DNA of 64,000 nt from Larkinella sp049445795 (GCF_049445795.1 NZ_JBMSDT010000013.1:62001-126000); one strand, 5' to 3'; counted from the first letter of the stretch, positions 55,304 to 63,883 are shown. Program-made: numbers and translations. Notes: a model not told the origin generated them from the sequence alone.

Positions 55304-55531
55304 TTACATAAATTTTCTCCACAAGATCACCCAGGTTTGGGTTATAGACGGAGTTACGGCTTTGACACAAGTCGTGAAGGTACGCTTGTCAGTAACCGTC
55401 GTCGTTTTGCATACCACTGGCTTGTACTGCTTCGCTTTGCGGTGAGCCGAAAACAGGTTGTGCGGATGACCCATTGCCGAAGCGTTGAAACCGGCGCACA
55501 ACAGCAGAATAAAGATTACCAACGTTTTCAT
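55304..55531 (-). CDS. Small secreted protein of unknown function
   Basis: A 75-residue protein with a clear signal peptide (hydrophobic, ends A-S-A). The mature part of about 55 residues is basic, with two cysteines 15 residues apart flanking a T-T-T-V-T-D-K-R segment; a disulfide is plausible. ATG at 55531 is preferred over GTG at 55540. A good promoter and a strong terminator frame it, which supports a real single-gene transcript. No family was recognised. Confidence 0.68.
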   Translation of the reverse strand: MKTLVIFILLLCAGFNASAMGHPHNLFSAHRKAKQYKPVVCKTTTVTDKRTFTTCVKAVTPSITQTWVILWRKFM

Positions 55532-55856
55532 ACTCTTCACGGGCTAACCCCTTGTTAAGTTCGATACAAAGATATAGGTTTTAGATTGTACCTTGCAATA
55601 CATAGTACCTTGTTTTTTCGAAAAAACTGTTTGAACGGTACTATGAACGGATAAACGGTATTGACGAACCTACATCTTTCTTTTTGTTTACTACTTAAGA
55701 CGGTGATCGTTGTAAAAGGTAACGCTAAGATAGGTTGTCTTTCCACCAAATTTCCACCAAAAGTAAGTGAACTGCGGAAATCATCTGATAAGTCACCAGA
55801 ATTAGGGGACGAAACCCATTCTACGAATGCTGAATTCTGACTATGGATGCCTAAAA
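55532..55856. other. Intergenic region upstream of the small secreted gene
   Basis: 325 nt without a credible gene. It holds the promoter described at 55567-55598 and a nearby repeated TACCTTG word (about 55589 and 55606); nothing else was recognised. Confidence 0.5.
55567..55598 (-). promoter_or_regulatory. Bacteroidota-type promoter
   Basis: Minus-strand -7 element TATCTTTG (55574-55567) with an ATTG -33 element 21 nt upstream. The transcript would begin about 25-30 nt before the ATG at 55531. Confidence 0.55.
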
Positions 55857-56702
55857 TTATGGAATGACCACCCGCTTGACGGCACCGTCATCATTTTGCG
55901 TGACGTTGATGAAGTAAACGCCTTTCGCTTTCTTCGAAATATCGATTTGCCCGGCGTAACTGCCTGAGAAGTCTTTTACTTCTTTCTTGGCAATCTCTTT
56001 GCCATCGGGCGTCGTCACCCGGATCTGGATGTCGCCTTTGGCCGGGGCCGTGAAACGAACGTTCAACTGGTTGGTTTCCGGGTTGTTCGGGTACACTTGC
56101 AGGTTCCGGATGGTCGATGCCTTGGCTCCTTCATCAAGCGACCAGCTCCAGCCCCGGAAGGAGTCTTCCAGCCGCTGACCAAAATTGTCGGGCCAGTGAA
56201 ACTCAAACCGTCTCAGCCGGTCGGCCAGTGAATCGGAATTGAATTCGAAGCGGTTTTGCAACTTGCCGTCGCGGTAAAATCGAAATTCACTCGGGCCGTT
56301 GATCCGGTTCGGTCGCCGGGCGGTCATGTTGCCTTCCCGACTGCGGATGATGCGGTCGGCGACCCGGTCGGAGTTTCGGTTTTCGTTGTACCTAAAGTTG
56401 CTGTTGTTGTCGTCGATGATGATCGTAATCTGTCCTTTGTGGTTTCCGCGTTTGGTCCGGATCGAATCGACCAGCCGGTTGACCAGTGCATCACGTTCGT
56501 CGTCTTTCATGCCTTCCATTCGGTAGTCGCGTTCAAATTCCCGGACGTCACCGGCGTTGGTGCGCTCAATGATCTTGACGTGTACACTATTTTTCTCAAC
56601 GTCCGTTTTCTTATTGGACTGAGCCAGCGCCGGGGCCAGCGAACCGCTCAGCAGGCAGGCAGCCAGCAACAGGCGGTAGCGAATTCCAGATAAAGAGCTC
56701 AT
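55857..56702 (-). CDS. Secreted protein with T9SS type A sorting domain
   Basis: A 281-residue protein. A signal peptide (L-L-L-A-A-C-L-L-S-G, ends A-L-A-Q) is followed by a highly charged region rich in Arg, Asp and Asn (residues about 60-200, with many R-x-x-D pairs). The last 75 residues carry a type A T9SS signal (Y-P-N-N-P-E-T-N-Q-L, then G-V-Y-F-I-N-V). The ATG at 56702 puts the signal peptide at the very N-terminus; an earlier start at 56738 is possible. The gene is divergent from the histidine kinase and may respond to it. The function of the charged region is unknown. Confidence 0.78.
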   Translation of the reverse strand: MSSLSGIRYRLLLAACLLSGSLAPALAQSNKKTDVEKNSVHVKIIERTNAGDVREFERDYRMEGMKDDERDALVNRLVDSIRTKRGNHKGQITIIIDDNNSNFRYNENRNSDRVADRIIRSREGNMTARRPNRINGPSEFRFYRDGKLQNRFEFNSDSLADRLRRFEFHWPDNFGQRLEDSFRGWSWSLDEGAKASTIRNLQVYPNNPETNQLNVRFTAPAKGDIQIRVTTPDGKEIAKKEVKDFSGSYAGQIDISKKAKGVYFINVTQNDDGAVKRVVIP

Positions 56703-56875
56703 GTGTAATGGTTTTTTTACAGTTCGAAGCAGGTGCAAACCTAGGGTAATCTGGATTGTTTCGTTGTTAAAGTTTGTTAAAACCGTGTGAAGGCATAAGT
56801 CGTTAGCGCCCGGCTTTCGTACTTTTAAGTGGGTAAACTAGCTAATAGATGCGCTGCTAAACCCGAATGTTGCAC

Positions 56876-56881
56876 AGGAGG
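56876..56881 (+). promoter_or_regulatory. Consensus Shine-Dalgarno sequence
   Basis: AGGAGG 8 nt before the ATG of the histidine kinase gene. Such a perfect site is unusual in Bacteroidota, whose genes rarely use it, and it fixes the start at 56890. Confidence 0.75.
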
Positions 56882-56889
56882 AATAAAAA

Positions 56890-58779
56890 ATGACAAAACA
56901 ACGCATTCGCTGGATTGCTGTATTGATGACCGTGGGTGTTCTGGGGCTGATTTCGCTTCAGCTTTACTGGATCGACAATGCGCTCTCGCTACAGCGGGAA
57001 CAGTTTGATTCGCGCGTGACGGACGGCCTACAGGAAGTGGTCCGGACGCTGGAACGGCAGGAGATTCTGTACCTGGCCCGGCAGCGCATGAATCAGCAGA
57101 AACAACAACAGCAACTCATGGCCATTTCGCGCCCGACGACGCCGAAACCTGTCGCAAAGAAACCGGTACCGGCTGCGGAAGCCTTGCTGGCACAGCGGCC
57201 GAAAGAGCCTAAACCGATCGTTTCGGAACCGGAAAGTACCAACGGAATGGTGCCGGTGAGCGTCTGGCAGCAAATTCAGGTATCGCCCTCGGATGCGCTG
57301 CACTCGGATTTTCAAAAGTTGTCGGAGGTGCAGCAGAAGCATTTTGAAGAACTGGTGCGGCAGCAGGACGCCCTGGGGCCGGAGGAATTCTGGGATCTGC
57401 AACTCCAGCAGCAGCGGCAGTTCAACAACCTGGTGGACCAGGTTTTCGAGCGCCAGTTGCGGGTATTATACGGGCAACCGGTTTTGAATGACAGCATCTT
57501 ACTGGCTCACAAAGCGCAGACTAAAAAACCGCTGGCCCGCAAACCGCGCCCGAAACGCCCGGTTTCGAAACCGTCGGCATCAACGGCCGTGGCTTCGGCA
57601 TCCAAAGTCGGCCACCAGAACGTGGAGCAACAGTCGGAGATGGTCAAAGGTGTTGTCCGGGATTTGTTATTTGCCAACCGCCCCATCGAACGTCGGGTTA
57701 ATCGGACGCTGCTCGATTCGCTCCTGAAACAAACCATGGCCGAACGCGGCATTACGATTCCATTTGAATACGGCGTTCGGACCAATGTAGGTATGGGGCT
57801 AGCCAAACCGAGCCTGTTGTTTGCCTCACATTCCGACAACCAGATGCCGGGCCGGAAGAAGGTCTATAAAGCCGTGCTGTTTCCGAATAATTTTCTGGAA
57901 CGCGGCAACTATGTATACGTTTATTTTCCGGACCAGCAACAGTTTATCTGGCGCAAGATGAGCGCCATTCTGGCAGGGTCGGCTCTGCTGGTGCTGGTGA
58001 TTATGGCTTGTTTTTACGTAGCCATCAACACCATCCTTCGGCAGAAAAAGCTGGCCGATATCAAAAACGATTTCATCAACAACATGACCCACGAGTTCAA
58101 AACGCCGATTTCGACCATTTCGCTGGCGGTCGAGATGGCGCAGGAGCAACTCAGTCACGGCATTGAGAAATCGGAGGAACCGGCGACGCGCCTGACCCGC
58201 TACATGGGCATCATTCGCGACGAAACCCGGCGGTTGGGGACGCACGTCGAAAAAGTGCTGCAAATGGCCCTGCTCGACCGGGCGACGGCGGGCCGGGGCG
58301 GTGTCAAACTCAAGCTTTCGTCGGTCAATATTCACGACACTATCGGGAATGTTCTGAACACGATTGGCCTGCAAATTGAGCAGAAACAGGGTGAAGTTCA
58401 CCTGGATTTTGAAGCTGTCGAGGAAATCATTGAAGCCGACGAGGTTCACTTGAGCAACATTCTCTATAACTTGCTCGACAATGCCATCAAGTATTCGCCC
58501 GAACAGCCGGACATTACTATCAGGACGCGGAATGTGGAAAATGGGGTCAGTATCACCGTCGCCGACCACGGAATCGGGATGACGAAAGACCAGGTCGGCC
58601 GGATTTTCGAGAAGTTTTACCGCGTGCCAACCGGCAATTTGCACGATGTCAAAGGCTTCGGGCTGGGACTGAGCTACGTCAAAAAAATGGTGGAAGAACA
58701 CCACGGTTCCGTGCAGGTCAGCAGCCAGTTGGGAAAAGGAAGTTCATTCGAAATTGTGTTACCATACCATCAAACCTAA
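56890..58779 (+). CDS. Sensor histidine kinase (RprX-like)
   Basis: A 629-residue membrane kinase. One transmembrane segment lies at residues 8-28 and a second at about 360-382. Between them is a long extracytoplasmic part, rich in Gln early on and with two Lys-Pro-rich stretches. The cytoplasmic half has the H-box N-N-M-T-H-E-F-K-T-P near residue 400, the N-box Y-N-L-L-D-N-A-I-K-Y, and the G boxes D-H-G-I-G-M and G-F-G-L-G-L-S-Y-V. No HAMP domain is evident. It pairs with the response regulator 106 nt downstream, separated by the hairpin-forming repeat IR-D. Confidence 0.9.
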   Translation: MTKQRIRWIAVLMTVGVLGLISLQLYWIDNALSLQREQFDSRVTDGLQEVVRTLERQEILYLARQRMNQQKQQQQLMAISRPTTPKPVAKKPVPAAEALLAQRPKEPKPIVSEPESTNGMVPVSVWQQIQVSPSDALHSDFQKLSEVQQKHFEELVRQQDALGPEEFWDLQLQQQRQFNNLVDQVFERQLRVLYGQPVLNDSILLAHKAQTKKPLARKPRPKRPVSKPSASTAVASASKVGHQNVEQQSEMVKGVVRDLLFANRPIERRVNRTLLDSLLKQTMAERGITIPFEYGVRTNVGMGLAKPSLLFASHSDNQMPGRKKVYKAVLFPNNFLERGNYVYVYFPDQQQFIWRKMSAILAGSALLVLVIMACFYVAINTILRQKKLADIKNDFINNMTHEFKTPISTISLAVEMAQEQLSHGIEKSEEPATRLTRYMGIIRDETRRLGTHVEKVLQMALLDRATAGRGGVKLKLSSVNIHDTIGNVLNTIGLQIEQKQGEVHLDFEAVEEIIEADEVHLSNILYNLLDNAIKYSPEQPDITIRTRNVENGVSITVADHGIGMTKDQVGRIFEKFYRVPTGNLHDVKGFGLGLSYVKKMVEEHHGSVQVSSQLGKGSSFEIVLPYHQT

Positions 58780-58781
58780 AC

Positions 58782-58876
58782 CTCTGATTACCTCTGATGT
58801 TCTCTGATCAACTCTGTGTAACAGTTAAAAAAGTTATTACACAGAGTTAATCAGAGAACATCAGAGGTAATCAGAG
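58782..58876. repeat. Inverted repeat built from decamers between kinase and regulator (IR-D)
   Basis: 40-nt arms (58782-58821 and 58837-58876) identical at 39 of 40 positions around a 15-nt loop. The arms are made of 10-mers of the type nnCTCTGATn. The repeat begins 2 nt after the kinase stop and ends 9 nt before the response-regulator ATG, so the joint mRNA would fold directly upstream of the second start codon. Confidence 0.95.
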
Positions 58877-58885
58877 AAAGAATTT

Positions 58886-59581
58886 ATGCCGAAGCTCTTA
58901 CTGGTGGAAGATGACCCGAATCTGGGGATGTTATTGCAGGAATACCTGAACTCGAAAGGCTACGAAACCGACCTGGCGACCGACGGTAACCAGGGCTGGC
59001 AGCGGTTTGTCGACAATGCCTACGACCTGTGCCTGTTCGATGTGATGCTGCCGAAAAAAGACGGTTTTTCGCTGGCGAAGGAAGTCCGGATGTCGGGGCG
59101 GGATATTCCGATCATTTTTCTGACGGCCAAGTCGATGAAGGAAGACACCATTCAGGGCTTCCGGATTGGGGCCGACGACTACATGACCAAACCGTTCAGC
59201 ATGGAAGAATTGCTGCTGCGGATTCAGGCCATTCTCCGGCGGTATCACAAAACCGAGGACGTTCCGCAACCGACTACCTACCAGATCGGCTCGTTTTCGT
59301 TCGATTTTGCTCACCAGCTTCTCACGCGCCCCAACGGCAGCAGCGAGCCGCAGGCCATTAAACTAACCAGCAAGGAAGCCGCTTTGCTGAAACTGTTTGC
59401 CCAGAACAAAAACCAGCCGCTGAGCCGCAGCTTCGCGCTGAAACTGATCTGGGGTGACGATTCGTATTTCAACGCCCGGAGCATGGATGTGTACATCACC
59501 AAACTCCGCAAGTACCTGAAAGACGACGAATCGGTGCAGATCGTCAATCTCCACGGCGAAGGATTTAAACTCATGGCGTAA
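58886..59581 (+). CDS. OmpR-family response regulator (RprY-like)
   Basis: A 231-residue two-domain regulator. The receiver domain has the acidic E-D-D pocket at residues 8-10, the phosphorylation Asp in C-L-F-D-V-M-L-P, Thr in F-L-T-A-K, and Lys in M-T-K-P-F-S. The C-terminal winged helix (about 130-228) ends with the V-Y-I-T-K-L-R-K-Y-L pattern and V-N-L-H-G-E-G-F-K-L. It is the partner of the kinase encoded just upstream. Its target genes are unknown. Confidence 0.93.
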   Translation: MPKLLLVEDDPNLGMLLQEYLNSKGYETDLATDGNQGWQRFVDNAYDLCLFDVMLPKKDGFSLAKEVRMSGRDIPIIFLTAKSMKEDTIQGFRIGADDYMTKPFSMEELLLRIQAILRRYHKTEDVPQPTTYQIGSFSFDFAHQLLTRPNGSSEPQAIKLTSKEAALLKLFAQNKNQPLSRSFALKLIWGDDSYFNARSMDVYITKLRKYLKDDESVQIVNLHGEGFKLMA

Positions 59582-59593
59582 CGCTCGGTGTGC

Positions 59594-59601
59594 TATCTTT
59601 G
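59594..59601 (+). promoter_or_regulatory. Candidate -7 promoter element of hemB
   Basis: TATCTTTG matches TAnnTTTG, 20 nt before the ATG at 59622. No good TTTG was found at the -33 spacing. Confidence 0.45.
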
Positions 59602-59621
59602 TAGCCGAAAACCACAAAAGT

Positions 59622-60608
59622 ATGCTACGAAGACCCCGCAGAAATCGAAAATCGCCCGTGATTCGGGAGTTGGTCCAGGAACATTCGCTTTCTCTGTCGG
59701 ACCTGATTTATCCCATGTTTGTGATGGAAGGAGAGGGCGTGCGGTCCGAAATCGCTTCGATGCCCGGTGTCGCGCGGTTTTCGCTCGATTTGCTGCTGGA
59801 AGAGATCCAGGAATGCGTCGATCTGGGCCTGCGCACGTTTGCCCTGTTTCCGAACTTGCCCGAAAGTAAAAAAGATAAGTACGCGACGGAAAGCCACAAG
59901 CCGGACGGTTTGTACCTTCAGGCCGTGCGAGCCATCAAAAACCGGTTTCCGGAAGTTGCTGTCATGACCGACGTGGCAATGGACCCCTACAGCTCCGACG
60001 GCCACGACGGCATTGTGGAGGAAGGTCCGAACGGCGTCGAAATCGTCAACGACGAAACGTTGGTGGTGCTGGGTAAAATGGCGCTGGCGCAGGCCCGGGC
60101 CGGTGCCGATATTGTGGGTCCTTCGGATATGATGGATGGCCGCATTGGCTACATTCGCGAAGTGCTTGATGCCGAAGGATTTACGAACGTGTCGATCATG
60201 GCATATACGGCCAAATACGCCGGAGCTTTCTATGGCCCGTTCCGCGACGCGCTTGATTCGGCCCCGCGATTTGGTGACAAGAAAACCTACCAGATGAACC
60301 CCGCCAACAGCCGCGAAGCCCTCATCGAAGCCGAACTGGATTACGCCGAAGGCGCTGATTTTTTGATGGTAAAACCGGCGATGGCCTATCTTGACATCAT
60401 CAAGTTGCTGAGCGACAATTTCAACCTGCCGATTGCCGCCTATAACGTCAGTGGCGAGTACGCGATGGTGAAGGCTGCCGCTGCTAACGGCTGGATCGAC
60501 GGCGAACGCGCCATGCTCGAAATCCTGACCGCTATGAAACGCGCGGGTGCCAAGATTATCCTGACGTATTTTGCCAAAGAAGTAGCCCAACTTTATAAAA
60601 ACCGGTAG
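59622..60608 (+). CDS. hemB: Delta-aminolevulinic acid dehydratase (porphobilinogen synthase)
   Basis: A 328-residue TIM-barrel enzyme that condenses two 5-aminolevulinate molecules to porphobilinogen for haem and cobalamin synthesis. The two Schiff-base lysines lie in M-A-Y-T-A-K-Y-A near residue 200 and L-M-V-K-P-A-M near 252. At the metal site, the sequence V-M-T-D-V-A-M-D-P-Y has aspartates instead of the zinc-binding cysteines, which marks the magnesium-type subgroup. It is followed after 34 nt by pyrC on the same strand. Confidence 0.95.
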   Translation: MLRRPRRNRKSPVIRELVQEHSLSLSDLIYPMFVMEGEGVRSEIASMPGVARFSLDLLLEEIQECVDLGLRTFALFPNLPESKKDKYATESHKPDGLYLQAVRAIKNRFPEVAVMTDVAMDPYSSDGHDGIVEEGPNGVEIVNDETLVVLGKMALAQARAGADIVGPSDMMDGRIGYIREVLDAEGFTNVSIMAYTAKYAGAFYGPFRDALDSAPRFGDKKTYQMNPANSREALIEAELDYAEGADFLMVKPAMAYLDIIKLLSDNFNLPIAAYNVSGEYAMVKAAAANGWIDGERAMLEILTAMKRAGAKIILTYFAKEVAQLYKNR

Positions 60609-60642
60609 CAGAAGGCTTGACTTCCGGTTTTCCCCTTACAGC

Positions 60643-61977
60643 ATGAGCAGCATATTGATCCGTAACGCCCGTCTGGTAAACGAAGGCACGATTCGTGAAA
60701 CCGACGTTTTTTGCAAAGACGGTTTTATTGAACAAATCGGTGCCGGGTTGAGCCAATCGGCGGATACCGTGATCGACGCAGAAGGTAACTATCTGTTACC
60801 CGGTGTCATTGATGATCAGGTACATTTCCGAGAACCCGGTTTGACGCACAAGGCCACGATTCGGTCGGAAGCCCGGGCGGCTGTGGCCGGGGGCGTCACG
60901 AGCTTTATGGAAATGCCTAACACCGTGCCGAATGCCCTGACGCAGGAATTGCTGGCGCAGAAGTACGAAATTGCGGCCCGGACCTCGCTCGCCAACTATT
61001 CGTTTTTCATGGGCGGCTCGAACGACAACCTGGAGGAAGTGCTGAAAACCGATCCAGAAACCGTCTGCGGGATCAAGATTTTCATGGGCTCCTCGACCGG
61101 TAACATGCTGGTCGATAATGTAATCGTCCTGGAAGAAGTGTTCCAACAAAGCCCGCTGCTGATTGCCACGCACTGCGAAGATGAAGCCACTGTTCGGGCT
61201 AATACCGCCCACTACCGGGAGTTGTACGGCGATTCGGCCACGGCAGCCATTCACCCGCTGGTCCGGAACGAGGACGCGTGCCTGAAATCGTCGTCGATGG
61301 CGGTCGAACTGGCGAAAAAGTACAATACGCGGCTGCACATCCTGCACATTTCGACGGCCGACGAACTCTCGTTGTTCGATAATACGATTCCCCTGAAAGA
61401 AAAGCGGATTACGTCGGAGGTCTGCGTGCATCACCTCTGGTTCGATGCCGACGATTACACGCGGCTGGGCAACCTGATCAAATGCAATCCGGCCATCAAA
61501 GCTCCGCACCACAAACCCCAGCTTTGGCAGGCGCTCCTCGACGACCGGCTGGACATTATTGCCACCGACCACGCGCCCCATACCTGGGACGAAAAGCAAC
61601 AGCCGTACTGGCAGGCCCCGTCCGGTTTGCCACTGGTCCAGCATCCATTGCTTCTGATGCTGGAAGCCGTTCAGCAGGGGAAAATTTCGCTGGAAAAAGT
61701 CGTGGAGAAAATGTGCCATGCCCCCGCCGATTGTTTTCAGATCGACCGGCGTGGTTACGTGCGAGAAGGCTATTGGGCCGATCTGGTGCTGGTCAATCCG
61801 GGAGCGCAAACCGCCGTGACGAAAGATACGGTTTTGTATCAGTGCGGCTGGTCACCGCTGGAAGGGACGGTTTTCAGCAATGTTATCACGCACACGATCG
61901 TTTCGGGGCATCTGGCCTACGCGCACGGAATGTTCAACGATACCATTACCGGGAAGCGCCTGCGGTTTGTCCGGTAA
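60643..61977 (+). CDS. pyrC: Dihydroorotase
   Basis: A 444-residue amidohydrolase for the third step of pyrimidine synthesis. Metal-site motifs are visible: the bridging Lys in G-I-K-I-F-M-G-S-S near residue 145, His in A-T-H-C-E-D, His in H-I-L-H-I-S, and Asp in A-T-D-H-A-P-H. The N-terminal motif, normally D-x-H-x-H, reads D-D-Q-V-H-F-R-E-P-G here, with Gln in place of the first His. All other residues support activity. It probably forms an operon with hemB. Confidence 0.92.
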   Translation: MSSILIRNARLVNEGTIRETDVFCKDGFIEQIGAGLSQSADTVIDAEGNYLLPGVIDDQVHFREPGLTHKATIRSEARAAVAGGVTSFMEMPNTVPNALTQELLAQKYEIAARTSLANYSFFMGGSNDNLEEVLKTDPETVCGIKIFMGSSTGNMLVDNVIVLEEVFQQSPLLIATHCEDEATVRANTAHYRELYGDSATAAIHPLVRNEDACLKSSSMAVELAKKYNTRLHILHISTADELSLFDNTIPLKEKRITSEVCVHHLWFDADDYTRLGNLIKCNPAIKAPHHKPQLWQALLDDRLDIIATDHAPHTWDEKQQPYWQAPSGLPLVQHPLLLMLEAVQQGKISLEKVVEKMCHAPADCFQIDRRGYVREGYWADLVLVNPGAQTAVTKDTVLYQCGWSPLEGTVFSNVITHTIVSGHLAYAHGMFNDTITGKRLRFVR

Positions 61978-61984
61978 AAAAGCG

Positions 61985-62010
61985 AAAAGGCCGGTTCGAA
62001 CCGGCCTTTT
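61985..62010. terminator. Bidirectional terminator after pyrC
   Basis: A perfect 26-nt palindrome: AAAAGGCCGG, a TTCGAA centre, and CCGGCCTTTT. It is 7 nt after the pyrC stop and 22 nt before the stop of a convergent small gene. Confidence 0.93.
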
Positions 62011-62032
62011 CATTTGCATCAGTCAACCTCGT

Positions 62033-62236
62033 CTACGCAAGCTTTCGCCTGTAAAAACATCGGTTGAGAACAGAGAGATATAAATTGCTAAATTTCTCGT
62101 AACACCAGGACTTTAACTGCTTTACTTCTTCCGGTATCAGAAGGCTGATGGCTTTTTTCAATTCCTTCTCAAACAATTTCTTGTCAAAGCTGACTTTTTG
62201 AAGGATTGTCTTGATGTACTCTAGCATTGTTGCCAT
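62033..62236 (-). CDS. Small cytoplasmic protein of unknown function
   Basis: A 67-residue basic protein, mostly helical in appearance, with a M-L-E-Y-I-K-T-I-L start, an F-E-K-E-L-K-K-A-I helix and L-K-S-W-C-Y-E-K-F. Its composition and the shared terminator with pyrC suggest a real gene. An in-frame ATG at 62227 is an equally good start. No function can be proposed. Confidence 0.55.
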   Translation of the reverse strand: MATMLEYIKTILQKVSFDKKLFEKELKKAISLLIPEEVKQLKSWCYEKFSNLYLSVLNRCFYRRKLA

Positions 62237-62350
62237 ACCACATACTACGGTTTTTTGGTTAGAGTTTTGAGGATCTACTCCACAGGGTAAAGACGTTTCG
62301 AGCAGGGTAAATCGTTCCGAAACATCTCCAAAATTGTAACGGTTTGTGCT

Positions 62351-62358
62351 TATTTTTG
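62351..62358 (+). promoter_or_regulatory. Candidate -7 promoter element of the BatD-like gene
   Basis: TATTTTTG matches TAnnTTTG, 16 nt before the ATG at 62375. The -33 element is not clear. Confidence 0.4.
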
Positions 62359-62374
62359 TTGTTCAAATTTAGAG

Positions 62375-63784
62375 ATGAAATTTTTAAAATTCCAATTATT
62401 AGTTGTATTATTTTTTTGTGGCCCACTGAGCTATAATCTCTTAGCGCAGGAGCCATCGGTTGCTATTGAATTAGGTCAAACTGAAATTTCGATTGAACGG
62501 CCCTTTACCATTTCCGTTATCATTCAAAACAGCGATTCCCGGCCAGTTATCAACTTTCCGGCGTTCAAAGGTTTTACCAAGAAAGGAACAACTACCAGTA
62601 TATCACCAGCCGAGGTAAATGGCAAAACCGTTGTTTCACAGGTAATTACTCAGGCCTACACCGCTATACGTCCGGGCCAGTACCGGTTGCCGCCATTCGA
62701 GCTGGTTGTGGGTGAAACTACCATTCAATCGGAGGAAGTAATCGTGATTGTTCGGCCATCGGATGCTTTGGCTACCTCTGTTGGGCCAACGCCGGTCTTG
62801 CCCGAAACCATTGCCAAAAACGCTGTTTTTCTCTCTTTGAGCACCTCAAAGTCCTCTGTTTACACCGGGGAAGGCTTTTCGTTAAAATTGTCTTTTTTTG
62901 TTGCCGAATCCTACCCGTTTGAGTTATCTTTTTATGAACTCGAGCAACAACTTCAACAACTGCTGAAAACCGTCCGTCCGGCCAATTGCTGGGAAGAAAA
63001 CGAAGGCATCACCGACCTCTCGCGGCACCTCATTACCATCAACGGGAAAAAGTACGCGGAGTACCGGATTTACCAGGCTACTTTTTTTCCACTCACACAG
63101 CAATCCATCGAAATCCCGTCGGTTCAGTTAAAGATGCAACAGATTAGACCCGCAGCCAAACCGGGCGGAGAGCGAGGAAAGGAAATTGTGACGTATGCAA
63201 CCCGGCCGTTGTCCATCCACGTAAAGCCATTGCCACCTCATCCGTTGCGGGATCAGGTAGCTGTCGGACAATTCCGGCTGATTGAAACCATCCTGAGGAA
63301 GAATGCCGCCGTCGGACAGAGCGTTAACTATAATTTTCGGTTGACCGGCGAGGGCAACATTGCATCGCTGGCTGCTCCGGTCGTGCCCGACTCAACGACG
63401 CTCGATATCTTTCCACCGTCTGAAAAACAGGTGATCAACCGGTCGGGGGGCGTAGTTTCGGGGTATAAAACGTTTTCGTATGCGCTCATTCCCCGGCAAA
63501 ACGGTACTTTTCGACTGGCTTCCTACTTTCAGTGGATTTACTTTAACCTGAGACAGGAACGCTATGACACGCTTCACTCGGCGATCACGCTCCAGGTCGG
63601 CGGCACGGCTCTGCCCGAAGGCGACACCGTGCGGGTCAGTCTGCCGGGGTCTATCTACACGGGGATCGAACGAATCGATAGTTCCAAACAACCGTTCGAC
63701 TGGCAGCAAATGCTCCGCTCAGTGGTAAATATCCTGCTGGTGAGCATGATTCTGGGAATGATGTATTTATTTTGGAGAAAATAA
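62375..63784 (+). CDS. batD: BatD-like oxygen-tolerance protein
   Basis: A 469-residue secreted or anchored protein. It has a signal peptide (ends L-L-A-Q), strand-rich Ig-like modules with P-F-T-I-S-V-I-I-Q-N and F-P-A-F-K-G-F near the start, a second F-F-V-A-E-S-Y-P-F-E module after residue 170, and a single C-terminal transmembrane segment (about 447-465). This order is typical of BatD, a partner of BatA/B in aerotolerance operons. No other bat genes are nearby in the window, so it may be a stand-alone homologue. Confidence 0.8.
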   Translation: MKFLKFQLLVVLFFCGPLSYNLLAQEPSVAIELGQTEISIERPFTISVIIQNSDSRPVINFPAFKGFTKKGTTTSISPAEVNGKTVVSQVITQAYTAIRPGQYRLPPFELVVGETTIQSEEVIVIVRPSDALATSVGPTPVLPETIAKNAVFLSLSTSKSSVYTGEGFSLKLSFFVAESYPFELSFYELEQQLQQLLKTVRPANCWEENEGITDLSRHLITINGKKYAEYRIYQATFFPLTQQSIEIPSVQLKMQQIRPAAKPGGERGKEIVTYATRPLSIHVKPLPPHPLRDQVAVGQFRLIETILRKNAAVGQSVNYNFRLTGEGNIASLAAPVVPDSTTLDIFPPSEKQVINRSGGVVSGYKTFSYALIPRQNGTFRLASYFQWIYFNLRQERYDTLHSAITLQVGGTALPEGDTVRVSLPGSIYTGIERIDSSKQPFDWQQMLRSVVNILLVSMILGMMYLFWRK

Positions 63785-63794
63785 GGGGGAAATC

Positions 63795-63883
63795 GTACCC
63801 GCGGACTTTAGTCCGTGTTTTGAGTTAATATGACCGTTTAGATAGTATAAACTCCCAAAACACGGACTAAAGTCCGTGGGTAC
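63795..63883. repeat. Inverted repeat with internal palindrome (IR-E)
   Basis: 28-nt arms (63795-63822 and 63856-63883), one mismatch, around a 33-nt centre. Each arm contains the smaller palindrome CGGACTTTAGTCCG or its complement. It fills most of the gap between the batD stop and the aroC start on the same strand. Confidence 0.92.

Noticed and set aside
60796..61809. A 337-codon open frame antisense to pyrC
   Set aside because: It is a shadow of the dihydroorotase gene with no recognisable domain.
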